A DNA stretch of 64,000 nt from an uncultured Bacteroidales bacterium (GTDB lineage Bacteria; Bacteroidota; Bacteroidia; Bacteroidales; UBA932), in contig CAMJHF010000001.1 of the NCBI GenBank assembly GCA_946405435.1, forward strand, positions 124,001-188,000, given 5' to 3'. Positions 17,450 to 28,470 of the stretch are shown piece by piece (the stretch's first letter is position 1; each line of letters begins with the position of its first letter). The position numbers and the translations under genes are program-made. Under the pieces are notes generated by a model, which worked only from the letters and a program-made list of their open reading frames with translations, did not search any database and was not told where the DNA came from.

Positions 17450-18790
17450 TTAAGTTGTTTCAAGAATCTTGTCCGCGAGTGCCAGGCGGGCCTGGCAGTG
17501 GGCGCGGAAGTCTTCCCAGCGGTAAAAACCGGGCCACTGGCGGCCGCGGCGGTCGGTGTAGCAGGGGATAGGGAAGTGCTGGGGAACTTCGTCCAGGGTG
17601 CAACGCACCAGCACTTGTCCGTTTTGGCCCCTGTACAAGGCGAACAGCAGGGTGGAGGCCATGGGAAGGCGCCCGAAGTCGTATGCCTTCCACACTTTTT
17701 CGGGATCGCTCTCACAGATGTTCCAGCCCTCGGCGTCCAGCAGCACCAGGGTGCCTGATATCTTGTAGTCGTGCCCGAAGCGGAGGCGGGCTGCGACGTC
17801 GCCGGAATCTTTGTCTGTCTCCAGGTAGTCCAGTATGTCCCGCAGGAGGGCTTCTTCGAGCGCCCAGTTGCGGCCATGGTATAAAGGGGTGGCGCCGCAG
17901 CAGCTGTACATCCTGAAGTTCTCGCACTCCCACATCTTCCAGGCGTCCTCGGGATCGAGCATGTACATGAGCGACTTCCCGGGGCCGAGGGTTTCAGAGA
18001 AGCACATGTAGAAGTTGAAACTGCGGGCTGCGGAGACGTAGTCCTTGAACACCTTGAGCACGAAGGACGGCTCGGTAAAGAAGCGGCCGAAAAATCGCTC
18101 CGGGTCAAGGTTCTTGCGCCACATGGCGTTGAAGGCCGGGTTCCAGCGGGCTGTGTCGGCCTCGAAGGCGCGGCTCCAGTCGCGCTCCTCGGCCCTCGGG
18201 TTGTATTTGCTGGTGGGGTTTAGCTTGCCCATGTCGGCCGCGGAAGCGTCGAAGCAGACCTTGAGGCCGGGCTTCAGGCTCCTGTACTCGTCCAGCGCCG
18301 CCGTCATCGAAAGTATGGTGCGGGTGGTCTGGGTAGAACGGGCCGCGATGGTTTTCCTCCCTTTGAAAACGGGCTTCCAGCTTTTCATGATGCGCCCGGC
18401 AACCACGCGGTGCTGCAGCTGACCATATTCGGTAAGGTCGTATGCACGTCCCTTGACAGTGTGGTAGACAGCCTCGCTCTTGTCCAGCAGTTCCTTTCCG
18501 AGGGGAGTCAGGACGCCGGCATCGCCGGCCTTTGTCATGAGTTTGTGCATCTGGTCGTACAGGCTCTCTTTGCTGTAGAGCCTGGCGCCGTGACGGGCGT
18601 AGGTGCTGATGTGGTATGGCCTGAAACCGGCCGGAGCTTTTGCCTGACAGGCAGGCTCGGCATAAGGATATCCGCTGAACCAGCTGGCGGCGCGCCTTAC
18701 GTCTGTCTGTACCTCGGCGGGGCTGAGCCCCTGGCCCGCAAGGGCTTGGCACAGAGAAAGGGCCAAAACAAAAACCGATATTTTTTTCAT
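17450..18790 (-). CDS. Secreted histidine acid phosphatase (phytase/MINPP-like)
   Basis: A branch-2 histidine phosphatase of 446 residues. The start MKKISVFVLALSLCQALAGQG is chosen because it gives a signal peptide and lies just after a TATCTTTG box; a longer in-frame start eight codons upstream would overlap that box. The catalytic RHG motif is in STYARHGARLYSKES, and the C-terminal proton donor motif is HD in RFGHDYKISGTLVLLDAEGW. Bacteroides homologues include multiple inositol polyphosphate phosphatases that act in the periplasm. A second copy of the family is at 32.7-34.1 kb. It is the first gene of a three-gene operon with the polyferredoxin and the aldo/keto reductase. Confidence 0.87.
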   Translation of the reverse strand: MKKISVFVLALSLCQALAGQGLSPAEVQTDVRRAASWFSGYPYAEPACQAKAPAGFRPYHISTYARHGARLYSKESLYDQMHKLMTKAGDAGVLTPLGKELLDKSEAVYHTVKGRAYDLTEYGQLQHRVVAGRIMKSWKPVFKGRKTIAARSTQTTRTILSMTAALDEYRSLKPGLKVCFDASAADMGKLNPTSKYNPRAEERDWSRAFEADTARWNPAFNAMWRKNLDPERFFGRFFTEPSFVLKVFKDYVSAARSFNFYMCFSETLGPGKSLMYMLDPEDAWKMWECENFRMYSCCGATPLYHGRNWALEEALLRDILDYLETDKDSGDVAARLRFGHDYKISGTLVLLDAEGWNICESDPEKVWKAYDFGRLPMASTLLFALYRGQNGQVLVRCTLDEVPQHFPIPCYTDRRGRQWPGFYRWEDFRAHCQARLALADKILETT

Positions 18791-18796
18791 TCCATG

Positions 18797-18804
18797 CAAA
18801 GATA
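18797..18804 (-). promoter_or_regulatory. TAnnTTTG box placed for a leaderless phosphatase transcript
   Basis: On the minus strand TATCTTTG ends six bases before the ATG at 18790. In Bacteroidetes the transcription start lies a few bases after this box, so the mRNA should begin at or very near the start codon. No clear TTTG element is seen 19-20 bases upstream. Confidence 0.55.
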
Positions 18805-18824
18805 ATAAAATCAAAAAAAATAAC

Positions 18825-18832
18825 TATATTTG
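18825..18832 (+). promoter_or_regulatory. TATATTTG promoter box for greA
   Basis: TATATTTG matches the Bacteroidetes -7 consensus TAnnTTTG and lies 66 bases before the greA ATG. It is divergent from the phosphatase promoter box, the two being 20 bases apart. Confidence 0.65.
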
Positions 18833-18898
18833 CCATGTAAAGAGTTCTGTCATGGCGGCAGGACTCCTTTTTAGTGACACTAAGTATAACTATTATAT

Positions 18899-20844
<1,946 letters not shown>

Positions 20845-20848
<4 letters not shown>

Positions 20849-22413
20849 ACCGCTACACTATAGGCGTCGACTACGGAACCGACTCGGCGAGGGCCCTTCT
20901 GGTCGATGCATCCAACGGCAGCATCATCGCTTCTGCCGTTAAAGCATATCCCCGTTGGGCCGAGGCGCGCTGGTGCGACCCGCTCAGCCAGCAGTTCCGT
21001 CAGCATCCGCTGGACTACATCGAATGTCTTGAAGGGGTGCTCAAGGAGGTGGTGGCAGCCTGTCCCGATCCGTCCTGCATCAAGGCTATAGCCGTCGATA
21101 CCACCGGCAGCACGGTCTGCTTCACGGACGAGTCCGGAATGCCGCTGTCGCTGCAGCCCGGGTTCGCTGATGATCCGGATGCCATGTTCATACTGTGGAA
21201 GGACCATACAGGCACAGCAGAGGCCGCGGAATTCACTGCCGCCGGCGCCAGGCATACTCCCAATTATATTTGCCAGAGCGGCAACCACTATTCGTCCGAA
21301 TGTACCTGGGCCAAGGTCCTGCATGTATTGCGCACCAATCCTGCTGTGCGCGGGAAGGCCTACGCCTTCGTGGACGAGTGCGACTTCGTGACCAACCTGC
21401 TTACCGGGTGCCGGAATTTCAAGGATATGAAATGGGGACACTGTATCCCCGGCGCCAAGCAGCTGTGGAACCGCGACTGGGGCGGTTATCCTCCGGAGTG
21501 GTTCTTCGAGGAGATCGATCCGTTGCTTATTCCGGTTCTGCGCCGTATTCCGCAGGTCAATTACGCCAGTTCCAACGCCGCCGGCACGTTGTGCCCGGAG
21601 TGGGCCGCCAAAATTGGCCTCGGCACCGACGTCGTGGTGGGTGTTGGCAATTGCGACGCCCATTCGGGTGCCGTAGGCGCCGGTGTGCGCCCCGGAGTGG
21701 CCGTGCTGAATCTCGGCACATCCGCCTGCTACATGGCAGTCATGCCCGTGGAGGAGATGAAGGGCCACTTCATCGATGGCCTCTTCGGCCAGAGCGAGGG
21801 TACCATCCTGGAGGGTTTCATGGGCTACGAGACCGGTCTCTCCGCGTTCGGGGACATATTTGCCTGGTTCAAACGGCTGAGCGGCCGTCCGCTGGACGAG
21901 CTCGCCGCCGAGGCGTCCCTCATAGCCCTTCGCGACGACCTGCCCCTCGCCACCGACTTTTTCAACGGCCGCAGGGCTCCCAATCCCAGCAACACCGTCA
22001 CGGCCAACATTGCCGGCCTTCGTATAACCACCGGTCCTGCAGAGATTTACAGGGCGCTCGTCGAGGCCTCCGCCTTTGGCTCCAAGGCTTGCATAGACCA
22101 GTATCTGGACGGCGGCATACGCATCGACAAGATGATAGCAGTAGGCGGCATAGCCAAGAAGAGCCCCTTCGTGATGCAGACTTTGTGCGATGTGCTGGGC
22201 GCTCCGATAGAGGTGTCCGAATGCTCGGACGCCTGCGCCATGGGCGCCGCGATCCATGCGGCTGTGGCAGCCGGTCTTTACCCTTCGGTGCTCTCTGCCG
22301 AGGATGCTATGTGTCCCGGTGCCTGCGCCACATATACTCCAGACAAAGAACGGCATGAATATTATCTCGGCCGTTACGAAAGATACAAGGAATTAGCTTC
22401 ATTCGAATTATGA
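20845..22413 (+). CDS. araB: L-ribulokinase-type FGGY carbohydrate kinase
   Basis: A 522-residue sugar kinase that phosphorylates L-ribulose (or a close ketopentose) with ATP in the arabinose pathway. It follows the AraB pattern along its length: GVDYGTDSARALLVDA at the N-terminus, PRWAEARWCDP, QHPLDYIECLE, FILWKDHT, GGYPPEWFFEEIDPLL, GTLCPEWAAK, NLGTSACY, FIGLEAG-like GFMGYETGLSAFGDI, DFFNGRRAPNPSN and MIAVGGIAKKSPFVMQ. The araA and araD genes are not nearby; its neighbours are the TlpA-like lipoprotein (4-base overlap) and an FAD oxidoreductase (4-base overlap). Family assignment is strong; exact substrate is less certain for an isolated kinase. Confidence 0.88.
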
Positions 22414-23771
22414 CAATCCACGAATCTGCCCGTGACATCAATGTCCGTGCAAGCGTCGACGTGCTCGTAGTCGGCGGCGGTCCTTCCGGCTTCATGGCGG
22501 CCTATGCTGCCGCGCGCAAGGGCAATCACAAAGTCATGCTCCTCGAGAGCAGGGGATACCTGGGCGGCAACCTTACCATAGGCCTGCCCATCCTGGCCTT
22601 CCTGGGCCCCAAGGGCAACCAGATCATCAAAGGTGAGCCCCAGAAATTCATCGACCGGCTCAAGGCTCGCGGAGCCGCAACCGACCACTACCCGTGCAAA
22701 CTGCACAAGTCCTTTACCATGGTGGACGGCGAAGAAGTGAAGAATGTCTGCGCCGAAATGATGGAAGAGGCCGGAGTGGAAGTGCTGATGTATGTGTTCT
22801 GCTGCGGAGTACTGAAAGACGGCGACAAGGTACAGGGCGTTATCATCGAAAGCAAATGCGGCCGCGAGGCTATCTTGGCCAAAACGGTCATCGACTGCAC
22901 CGGCGACGGCGACGTTGCCTTCCGTGCCGGCGTTGAGTGCCACAAGGGCGATGCCGAAGGCGGAATGCAGCCCCCCACCCTTATGTATCAGATGCGTGGT
23001 GTGGACGTGCAGGCCCTGCGCGACGCCATCGTGCAGCACCCCGACGTTTACGACATGGACAACATGCCGCACTCGCAGTTCACGCGCCGCCATTTCATAA
23101 CCGTCGGCCTGCGTAACCAGATACTCAAGGCCCGTGAGGCCGGGCTGGACATTCCTGTGTCCCGCACTATCCTGATTACAGGACTGCAGCCCGACGAGAT
23201 TTGGGTGAACATGGTGCGCGTGAGCGGCACCGACAGCACCGATCCCGCCAGTTATACCCGTTGCGAGATTACCGCACACAAGCAGATTAAGGTGCTCAAC
23301 GAGTATCTGCGCCGCTTCGTGCCGGGATTCGAAAACGCACACATGGAGATAGTTTCTCCCTTTACCGGCATACGCGAGAGCCGCGTTATCGTTGGTAAAT
23401 ATGTGCTCACGGCCGATGACATCGTGTCCATGCGGAAATTCGACGATGCCGTTGTGGTGGCCGGCTATCCCGTTGACATCCATCACTCCAAGGGCGGTGA
23501 CTGCACCATGATCTTCACCGAGGATGCCTACGACATCCCTTACCGCGTGCTGGTGCCTGAGAAGATTGAAGGGCTGCTCGTTGCAGGACGCTGCTCGTCC
23601 ATGACCCACGAGGCCATGGCCGGCACCCGCGTCATGTCCACCTGCATGGCTCTTGGAGAGGCCGCCGGCTCCGCCGCCCGCATAGCCCTGGAAGACGGCG
23701 TACTGCCCTCACAGGTCGACGTGCAGAAAGTCCGCACCGACCTGCTGGAGAACGGGGTTTATCTGGGTTAG
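22410..23771 (+). CDS. FAD-dependent oxidoreductase (FAD_oxidored type)
   Basis: A 453-residue flavoprotein without a signal peptide. A Rossmann dinucleotide-binding motif is visible at the N-terminus (VDVLVVGGGPSGFMAAYAAA), followed by ESRGYLGGNLTIGLP, the mid-protein TVIDCTGDGDVAFRAGV typical of the FAD_oxidored family, and the C-terminal FAD-binding segment GLLVAGRCSSMTHEAMAGTRVM. Members often sit in sugar-utilisation clusters. Here it overlaps the ribulokinase stop by 4 bases, suggesting a joint role in sugar or polyol oxidation, which is inference. Confidence 0.85.
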   Translation: MTIHESARDINVRASVDVLVVGGGPSGFMAAYAAARKGNHKVMLLESRGYLGGNLTIGLPILAFLGPKGNQIIKGEPQKFIDRLKARGAATDHYPCKLHKSFTMVDGEEVKNVCAEMMEEAGVEVLMYVFCCGVLKDGDKVQGVIIESKCGREAILAKTVIDCTGDGDVAFRAGVECHKGDAEGGMQPPTLMYQMRGVDVQALRDAIVQHPDVYDMDNMPHSQFTRRHFITVGLRNQILKAREAGLDIPVSRTILITGLQPDEIWVNMVRVSGTDSTDPASYTRCEITAHKQIKVLNEYLRRFVPGFENAHMEIVSPFTGIRESRVIVGKYVLTADDIVSMRKFDDAVVVAGYPVDIHHSKGGDCTMIFTEDAYDIPYRVLVPEKIEGLLVAGRCSSMTHEAMAGTRVMSTCMALGEAAGSAARIALEDGVLPSQVDVQKVRTDLLENGVYLG

Positions 23772-23940
23772 ATTTTTTCGTTTTTACTTAGTAAAGCAGT
23801 AATGAATGTAAGATATTTTATTATTGCCTTTTTGTTCATGTAATAAAAGTGATTTTGGCGATAATCTTGGAACGGCCGTCCTGTATATCTCAGCGGAAAG
23901 CCTGAAGGAGTTATTTTTGACGGTCATGCGTGGGTGTTGG

Positions 23941-26130
23941 ATGGAGTTACACGCTCTAACTTTTTTGATTAAGGTTCGAGGGATACTATGCCTTTTTGCA
24001 CTATTGTTCCCATTTATTATTTATGGGCAGAGTGATATAGAGGTTCGTGATTCTTTGTCGGCATCTTATGTGTCGGGGCATATTGATCGTAATCATAACA
24101 GAACTCAAACCGGTTTAACCAGGTTTGATTCCGATAGCTTTTACAGGGGATACGCAGTGTTCAGCGCCCCGGATGTCCTCAAGACCCTTCAAGTCTTGAC
24201 TGGCGTTGCTCCAGGAACGGAACTCCTGTCGAATTTATACGTACACGGAGGAGACGGGTCTGACAATCTCTACCTGCTTGATGGGGTACCACTATATCAA
24301 ATCTGTCATCTTGGAGGAGTATTCTCTGCTTTCAATACTGATATCATAGAGAATCTTGACTTTTATAAGAGTGGTTTCCCGGCAAGGTTCGGTGGCCGGA
24401 CGTCATCGGTTGTGGACATAAAGACAAAAGACGGAGATTTTTCAAAGTATGGGGGAAGTTGGTCGTTAGGATTGCTTGAAGGACGTGCGAATGTGAACGG
24501 GCCTATTGTGAGAGGAAAAACTTCATTCAATGTGGCACTTCGCCGTTCATGGGCTGACGCCTTGATTTATCCGATAAGCAAATTATCCGGAAAAACAGCG
24601 GCATACTCTTTTGTCGACTTCAACGCCAGCCTCAAGCATAAGTTTACAGATTACGGGAGCCTTTCTGCTTCTTTTTATTATGGTGGAGATAATCTTCTGT
24701 ATCGTCATTCTTCGGCATACGACCCTGAATTTGAAACAGATGCAGATAACACATCTGCCAATCTATCCTGGGGCAATATGCTGGCTTCTGCCACATGGGA
24801 GAATACTGTTTTAAATGGTATTGGTATGACTATCCGGACTTATTGGTCCGGGAACCATTCCAAAACAAAATATGTACACAGTGCAGAAAATGCTTATTAT
24901 AAGATAAATAACAATCTTGAGCAATTTGTAGCGCTAAACGACTTTGGCTTGACTGCGGATTTTCACAATAATATAGGAATCCGTCAAACTCTTCGTTACG
25001 GTTTGTCTGCGATATACCATGGTTATAATCCTGAGTGGTTAAATAGTGAATACTATGAAGAACCTTCCGGTTCCGGAACTTTGAGAGCGATTCAAGACTC
25101 TACCCGCACAGCCGGAGGAGAATTCTCCATATATATTGAAGATGAAGCCAAGATTGCCGATTGGTTGACTCTCAATATCGGGGTAAGAGATGTAATCTAT
25201 AATATGACCAGTTGTACGTGGAATTCCTTTGAGCCCCGAATCGCCGCTGGATTCTACATCAATAATTGCTTGAATGTCAAAATTTCATATTCAAAGATAA
25301 GTCAATTTTCTCATCTTCTATCAACGCTGTATCTGGACATGCCTGCCAGTTGTTGGATGCCATCATCTCCTATGGCGCCTCCAATGCAATCGCAGCAAAT
25401 ATCTGGGGGTATTTATTCCAAGCCCTTTCCAGGACTACATATAAACTTGGAAGGTTGGTGGAAGATAATTGACAATTTAATAGAATATGCCGGTATCAAT
25501 ACATTGCTTCCACCGCTGTCCGGCTGGGAAAATAGTTTCAAACTTGGATGCGGTCGCTCCCGTGGGATTGAACTGGATGTGGCATATGAAACGCAAAAGC
25601 TCAGTCTCAATGCCTTTTACACCTTATCTTGGAGCCAACGCTTGTTTGAAGACATCTGGCCTGACTGGTATCCCGACCGCAATGACAACCGCCACAAGTT
25701 TACGTTTATGGCCAATTGGAGACCTGACGACAAATATGAGTTCTACCTGGCTTGGAATTATCATAGCGGCAATCACATGACAGTCCCCAGCCAGTACGTA
25801 CCACAAGTATATTTCGACACGAACAAGTATTCCGTTTTAAATTTGTTTGAGGCCCCCAACAATGTGAGCCTTCCAGATTACCACAGATTGGACGCAGGAG
25901 TTAACATTCATACACGGACGCGAAAAGGCCGCGAGGCGATATGGAATATCAGCGTCTACAATTTATATTGCAGAATAAACCCCCTGTTTGCTACAATCCG
26001 GGAAAGCAATCCATCAAGGGATATATATAGCATTGATATACCTCATCCTGTGAGAGTTGCATCTTTTATTGGCTCCGGAGTCGGAATTATTCCTATTCTA
26101 CCGTCTTTCAGTTACACCTGCAAATTCTGA
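23941..26130 (+). CDS. TonB-dependent receptor paired with a DUF4249 lipoprotein
   Basis: An outer-membrane receptor of about 729 residues. I place the start at MELHALTFLIKVRGILCLFALLFPFIIYGQ because it gives a signal peptide; the open frame extends 39 codons further upstream without a signal. There is no carboxypeptidase-like N-terminal domain as in SusC proteins. The plug is clear (VLTGVAPGTELLSNLYVHGG, LYLLDGVPLYQICHLGG, SGFPARFGGRTSSVVDIKTKDG), followed by a barrel ending PSFSYTCKF. It is more AT-rich than the genes on either side, suggesting transfer. The partner lipoprotein begins 5 bases after the stop. Confidence 0.85.
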   Translation: MELHALTFLIKVRGILCLFALLFPFIIYGQSDIEVRDSLSASYVSGHIDRNHNRTQTGLTRFDSDSFYRGYAVFSAPDVLKTLQVLTGVAPGTELLSNLYVHGGDGSDNLYLLDGVPLYQICHLGGVFSAFNTDIIENLDFYKSGFPARFGGRTSSVVDIKTKDGDFSKYGGSWSLGLLEGRANVNGPIVRGKTSFNVALRRSWADALIYPISKLSGKTAAYSFVDFNASLKHKFTDYGSLSASFYYGGDNLLYRHSSAYDPEFETDADNTSANLSWGNMLASATWENTVLNGIGMTIRTYWSGNHSKTKYVHSAENAYYKINNNLEQFVALNDFGLTADFHNNIGIRQTLRYGLSAIYHGYNPEWLNSEYYEEPSGSGTLRAIQDSTRTAGGEFSIYIEDEAKIADWLTLNIGVRDVIYNMTSCTWNSFEPRIAAGFYINNCLNVKISYSKISQFSHLLSTLYLDMPASCWMPSSPMAPPMQSQQISGGIYSKPFPGLHINLEGWWKIIDNLIEYAGINTLLPPLSGWENSFKLGCGRSRGIELDVAYETQKLSLNAFYTLSWSQRLFEDIWPDWYPDRNDNRHKFTFMANWRPDDKYEFYLAWNYHSGNHMTVPSQYVPQVYFDTNKYSVLNLFEAPNNVSLPDYHRLDAGVNIHTRTRKGREAIWNISVYNLYCRINPLFATIRESNPSRDIYSIDIPHPVRVASFIGSGVGIIPILPSFSYTCKF

Positions 26131-26135
26131 ACATC

Positions 26136-27074
26136 ATGCGTAGACTTTTACATTGTTTGTCCGCTATTCTGCTGATGTCATCTTGTGAAACTGTCTTTGA
26201 CATAAATCCGCAGACATCTCCTAAGCTATATTTGCAATGCTTTGCAGGGACGGGAGACGTCAATGTCATTCAATTGTTCAGAACATATCCTATTGGAGAA
26301 AACCCCGATACGGAGAATGCTTTTTTCCTGGAGGATGCAGAAATTGAACTTATGATAGACGGGACTCGAAAGGAAGTGCACTACGCTTCCGAAACAAATG
26401 GTATAGTTCCGGCGGGTTGCTGGTATGTCGGCGGAACAGTTGATTCCGGTGCAGAAATCAGCATAAGGGCCTCATACGGGGATATACCGGAGATAAAAGC
26501 GAGCACAGTTGTTCCGGAGAAATTCCCTCCTTGCAATATTTCTTTGAGTGACGGTTTTGTGTCCGTAACTCTGGATGATATGGAAAGTTGCACAGATTTC
26601 TACGGTCTTGCTGTAGAAGGTGAGGCACGGGCTCTGGATGATTCTGGTTTGATGATACCTTTCGACTGCATGTCAATATCCGACGATGTGGAATTGTGGG
26701 GTACAGGCACGGCCAGAGAATACGTCGACTTAAACTTCAATGGATGGGCCACATATGCTGGGTATGGCAATCTCAGGTTATGGTCCGACAAATCATTTAA
26801 CGGTCAGACAAAAACGCTGGCCTTCAGGTGGTCATCGATGTTGTTTCCAGGGCATCTGGAAGGACACGAATGGGATATCTTCTATAGGGTACGTCTTTAT
26901 AAAGTTTCTCCGGAGTTTTGGGACTATGCTCTTTCGCGCGATAACATAGCTAACAATCATCTTGCTTATATAGGCCTGGCGCCATCCTCTAATTCATATA
27001 GTAATGTTAAGGGAGGGCTGGGCGTACTGGGATCTTATTCCCTAAGGGTTAGCGATTGGCAGGAACTAGAATAG
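26136..27074 (+). CDS. DUF4249-type lipoprotein, partner of the TonB receptor
   Basis: A 312-residue lipoprotein (signal peptide with lipobox MSSC at about residue 17). N-terminal INPQTSPKLYLQCFAG and the following beta-rich region fit the DUF4249 family, which accompanies TonB receptors lacking the CarboxypepD_reg domain and is thought to be a surface ligand-binding component. Base composition is AT-richer, like the receptor. Its last 9 bases overlap the end of tsaB on the other strand, an unusually tight convergent arrangement. Confidence 0.7.
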   Translation: MRRLLHCLSAILLMSSCETVFDINPQTSPKLYLQCFAGTGDVNVIQLFRTYPIGENPDTENAFFLEDAEIELMIDGTRKEVHYASETNGIVPAGCWYVGGTVDSGAEISIRASYGDIPEIKASTVVPEKFPPCNISLSDGFVSVTLDDMESCTDFYGLAVEGEARALDDSGLMIPFDCMSISDDVELWGTGTAREYVDLNFNGWATYAGYGNLRLWSDKSFNGQTKTLAFRWSSMLFPGHLEGHEWDIFYRVRLYKVSPEFWDYALSRDNIANNHLAYIGLAPSSNSYSNVKGGLGVLGSYSLRVSDWQELE

Positions 27075-27866
27075 CTTCTTGCCTACTGTAGCGACAAAGT
27101 CCTTGAGGTAGAAGGGCTCAAAATAGGCTATATCACGGAAATTACCGGCTCTCAGCTCTGCGAGGGCCGGTTTTTTCATGGCTTCGGCCGTGGGGCATTC
27201 CTGCCGGAACCACCGGCCTTCGCCCCCCAGGACCGCTTCGCATTTTTTTGCGCCGTCCCCTATGAACAGAAAGCTGTTTCCGGCAGCGGTACTCTCTCCC
27301 AAAACTGTAGCCACCCTCGGCTCCATAAGAGGGAGGGGCCCACGTAGTGGGAGGGGTCGCGTAGCGACGTTTTGGGAGAGAGTACCGCTGCCGGAGAAGA
27401 GTGCCTCCAAGAAACTGTCATCTATTATCCGGGGAGAAACTTCTGTAAGGCGCTTTCCGTCAGTGGAATAGAGGGCTGTGTAGACCTCCATGCGGCGGGC
27501 GTCTATCATTGGAACTATGTAGTTGCATCCTTCCGGCAGCCCAGCTTCTATGGCTTGGGCCACAAGAACGTCCAGGGTGCCTACCGCCAGCAGCGGGATA
27601 CCTCCCCCGAAGCACAATCCTTTGGCCGTGGACGAACCGACGCGAAGACCGGTATAAGACCCAGGACCCATGCTCAGGCACACGGCGCTGCAGTCAGCGA
27701 CTGACAGTCCGCGCTCGTCCAGCATCTCTTTTACAAACGGTGCCGTCATGGAGGCGTGGGCGCGTGGAGCGTCGCTGTGCCTGACGGCTACGATTTCGTC
27801 CCCTTCCAGAAGGGCTGTGGAGCATAGGGACGTGGAAGTTTCAAGCAGTATTATACGTTCTGGCAT
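27066..27866 (-). CDS. tsaB: tRNA threonylcarbamoyladenosine biosynthesis protein TsaB
   Basis: A 266-residue ASKHA-fold protein that with TsaD and TsaE makes the t6A modification at position 37 of ANN-decoding tRNAs. The N-terminus is typical (ILLETSTSLCSTALLEGDEIVA), followed by MGPGSYTGLRVGSSTAKGLC, the family signature, and VPMIDARRMEVYTALY. Residues ~158-196 are extra compared with normal TsaB and correspond exactly to a 117-base inverted-repeat element, described separately; FLFIGDGAKKCEAV then resumes the family pattern. The start overlaps the cvpA start region on the same strand by 16 bases. The extra segment lies between the two conserved halves, so function may be kept. Confidence 0.9.
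   Translation of the reverse strand: MPERIILLETSTSLCSTALLEGDEIVAVRHSDAPRAHASMTAPFVKEMLDERGLSVADCSAVCLSMGPGSYTGLRVGSSTAKGLCFGGGIPLLAVGTLDVLVAQAIEAGLPEGCNYIVPMIDARRMEVYTALYSTDGKRLTEVSPRIIDDSFLEALFSGSGTLSQNVATRPLPLRGPLPLMEPRVATVLGESTAAGNSFLFIGDGAKKCEAVLGGEGRWFRQECPTAEAMKKPALAELRAGNFRDIAYFEPFYLKDFVATVGKKLF
27279..27395. repeat. 117-bp palindromic element inserted in frame within tsaB
   Basis: Two 27-base arms, 27279-27305 and 27369-27395, are perfect inverted copies of each other (the arm starts TCCGGCAGCGGTACTCTCTC). Between them are two compact hairpins of the same design, CCCAC-GTA-GTGGG (27339-27351) and GTCGC-GTA-GCGAC (27356-27368). The unit is exactly 39 codons and keeps the tsaB frame, encoding a Ser/Gly/Pro/Arg-rich stretch. 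This resembles the protein-coding palindromic elements described in Rickettsia, but is not claimed to be homologous to them. Confidence 0.8.
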
Positions 27867-28390
27867 TGCTCTGCGGGCACCGAAGTGGCACCGTTAAAAC
27901 ATTGATCGATAAAGACTTTAAGTTGCGGGACTATGCCGGCGGAGAAATCCCTCAGGATTGGGTATACCTTGAGGTCGGCGAGCTTTTCCTGCTCCACTAT
28001 ACCCCAATCGGCATTGAGTCCCTCGAAAAGCGAAATCAGAATGCCGAGCACGAGAGCCGTAGTGAATATCGAGAACACCATGCCAAGCAGGCGGTTGATC
28101 CAGCCAAGGGTGGCAATTTTGATGAGTTTGGTTATCAACTTGCCGACCAGCCCCACCACAAGGGCGGTTACCAGCAGGATGAGGATGAAACAGATTACAT
28201 GCGTCACCGGCTCCTCCGTTCCGAACTGCTCCATGGCTACCTGCGTGAGGTCGGGCGAGAAACGGCTTGCGAGGATGATTCCCGCAATCACCGACACCAG
28301 GGATACGATCTGGCCTACTACGCCCTTGGCAAGGCCCAGGATTATGCCCGGAATGAAAAGGGCCAGGAGTATTATATCAAAGGTCGCCAT
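27851..28390 (-). CDS. CvpA-family membrane protein
   Basis: A 179-residue integral membrane protein with four predicted helices: IILLALFIPGIILGLAKG, IVSLVSVIAGIILASRF, VICFILILLVTALVVGLVG and LLGMVFSIFTTALVLGILI. This layout and the GxxxG-rich N-terminus match the CvpA/colicin V production family, whose exact biochemical role is not settled. It overlaps the start of tsaB by 16 bases, so both are probably one minus-strand transcript. The upstream region contains the divergent ileS promoter. Confidence 0.85.
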   Translation of the reverse strand: MATFDIILLALFIPGIILGLAKGVVGQIVSLVSVIAGIILASRFSPDLTQVAMEQFGTEEPVTHVICFILILLVTALVVGLVGKLITKLIKIATLGWINRLLGMVFSIFTTALVLGILISLFEGLNADWGIVEQEKLADLKVYPILRDFSAGIVPQLKVFIDQCFNGATSVPAEQCQNV

Positions 28391-28420
28391 TGTTAAAAAG
28401 CTATTAAATTAGTATATTTG
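28389..28420 (+). promoter_or_regulatory. Promoter of ileS
   Basis: ATTG (28389-28392) and TATATTTG (28413-28420) are separated by 20 bases, the spacing expected for the Bacteroidetes -33/-7 promoter. The ileS ATG follows 38 bases after the box. The upstream element overlaps the start codon of the divergent cvpA gene. Confidence 0.75.
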
Positions 28421-28440
28421 CAAGTTTTAAAATACAAGTG

Positions 28441-28470
28441 CAAAAGTAGCGAAAAAATATGACATTCAAA
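28441..28470 (-). promoter_or_regulatory. Promoter of the cvpA-tsaB operon
   Basis: On the minus strand TTTG (28467-28470) and TACTTTTG (28441-28448) are 18 bases apart, close to the -33/-7 spacing. The cvpA ATG (28390) follows about 50 bases downstream. The upstream element lies inside the first codons of ileS, so the two promoters are interleaved. Confidence 0.5.
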
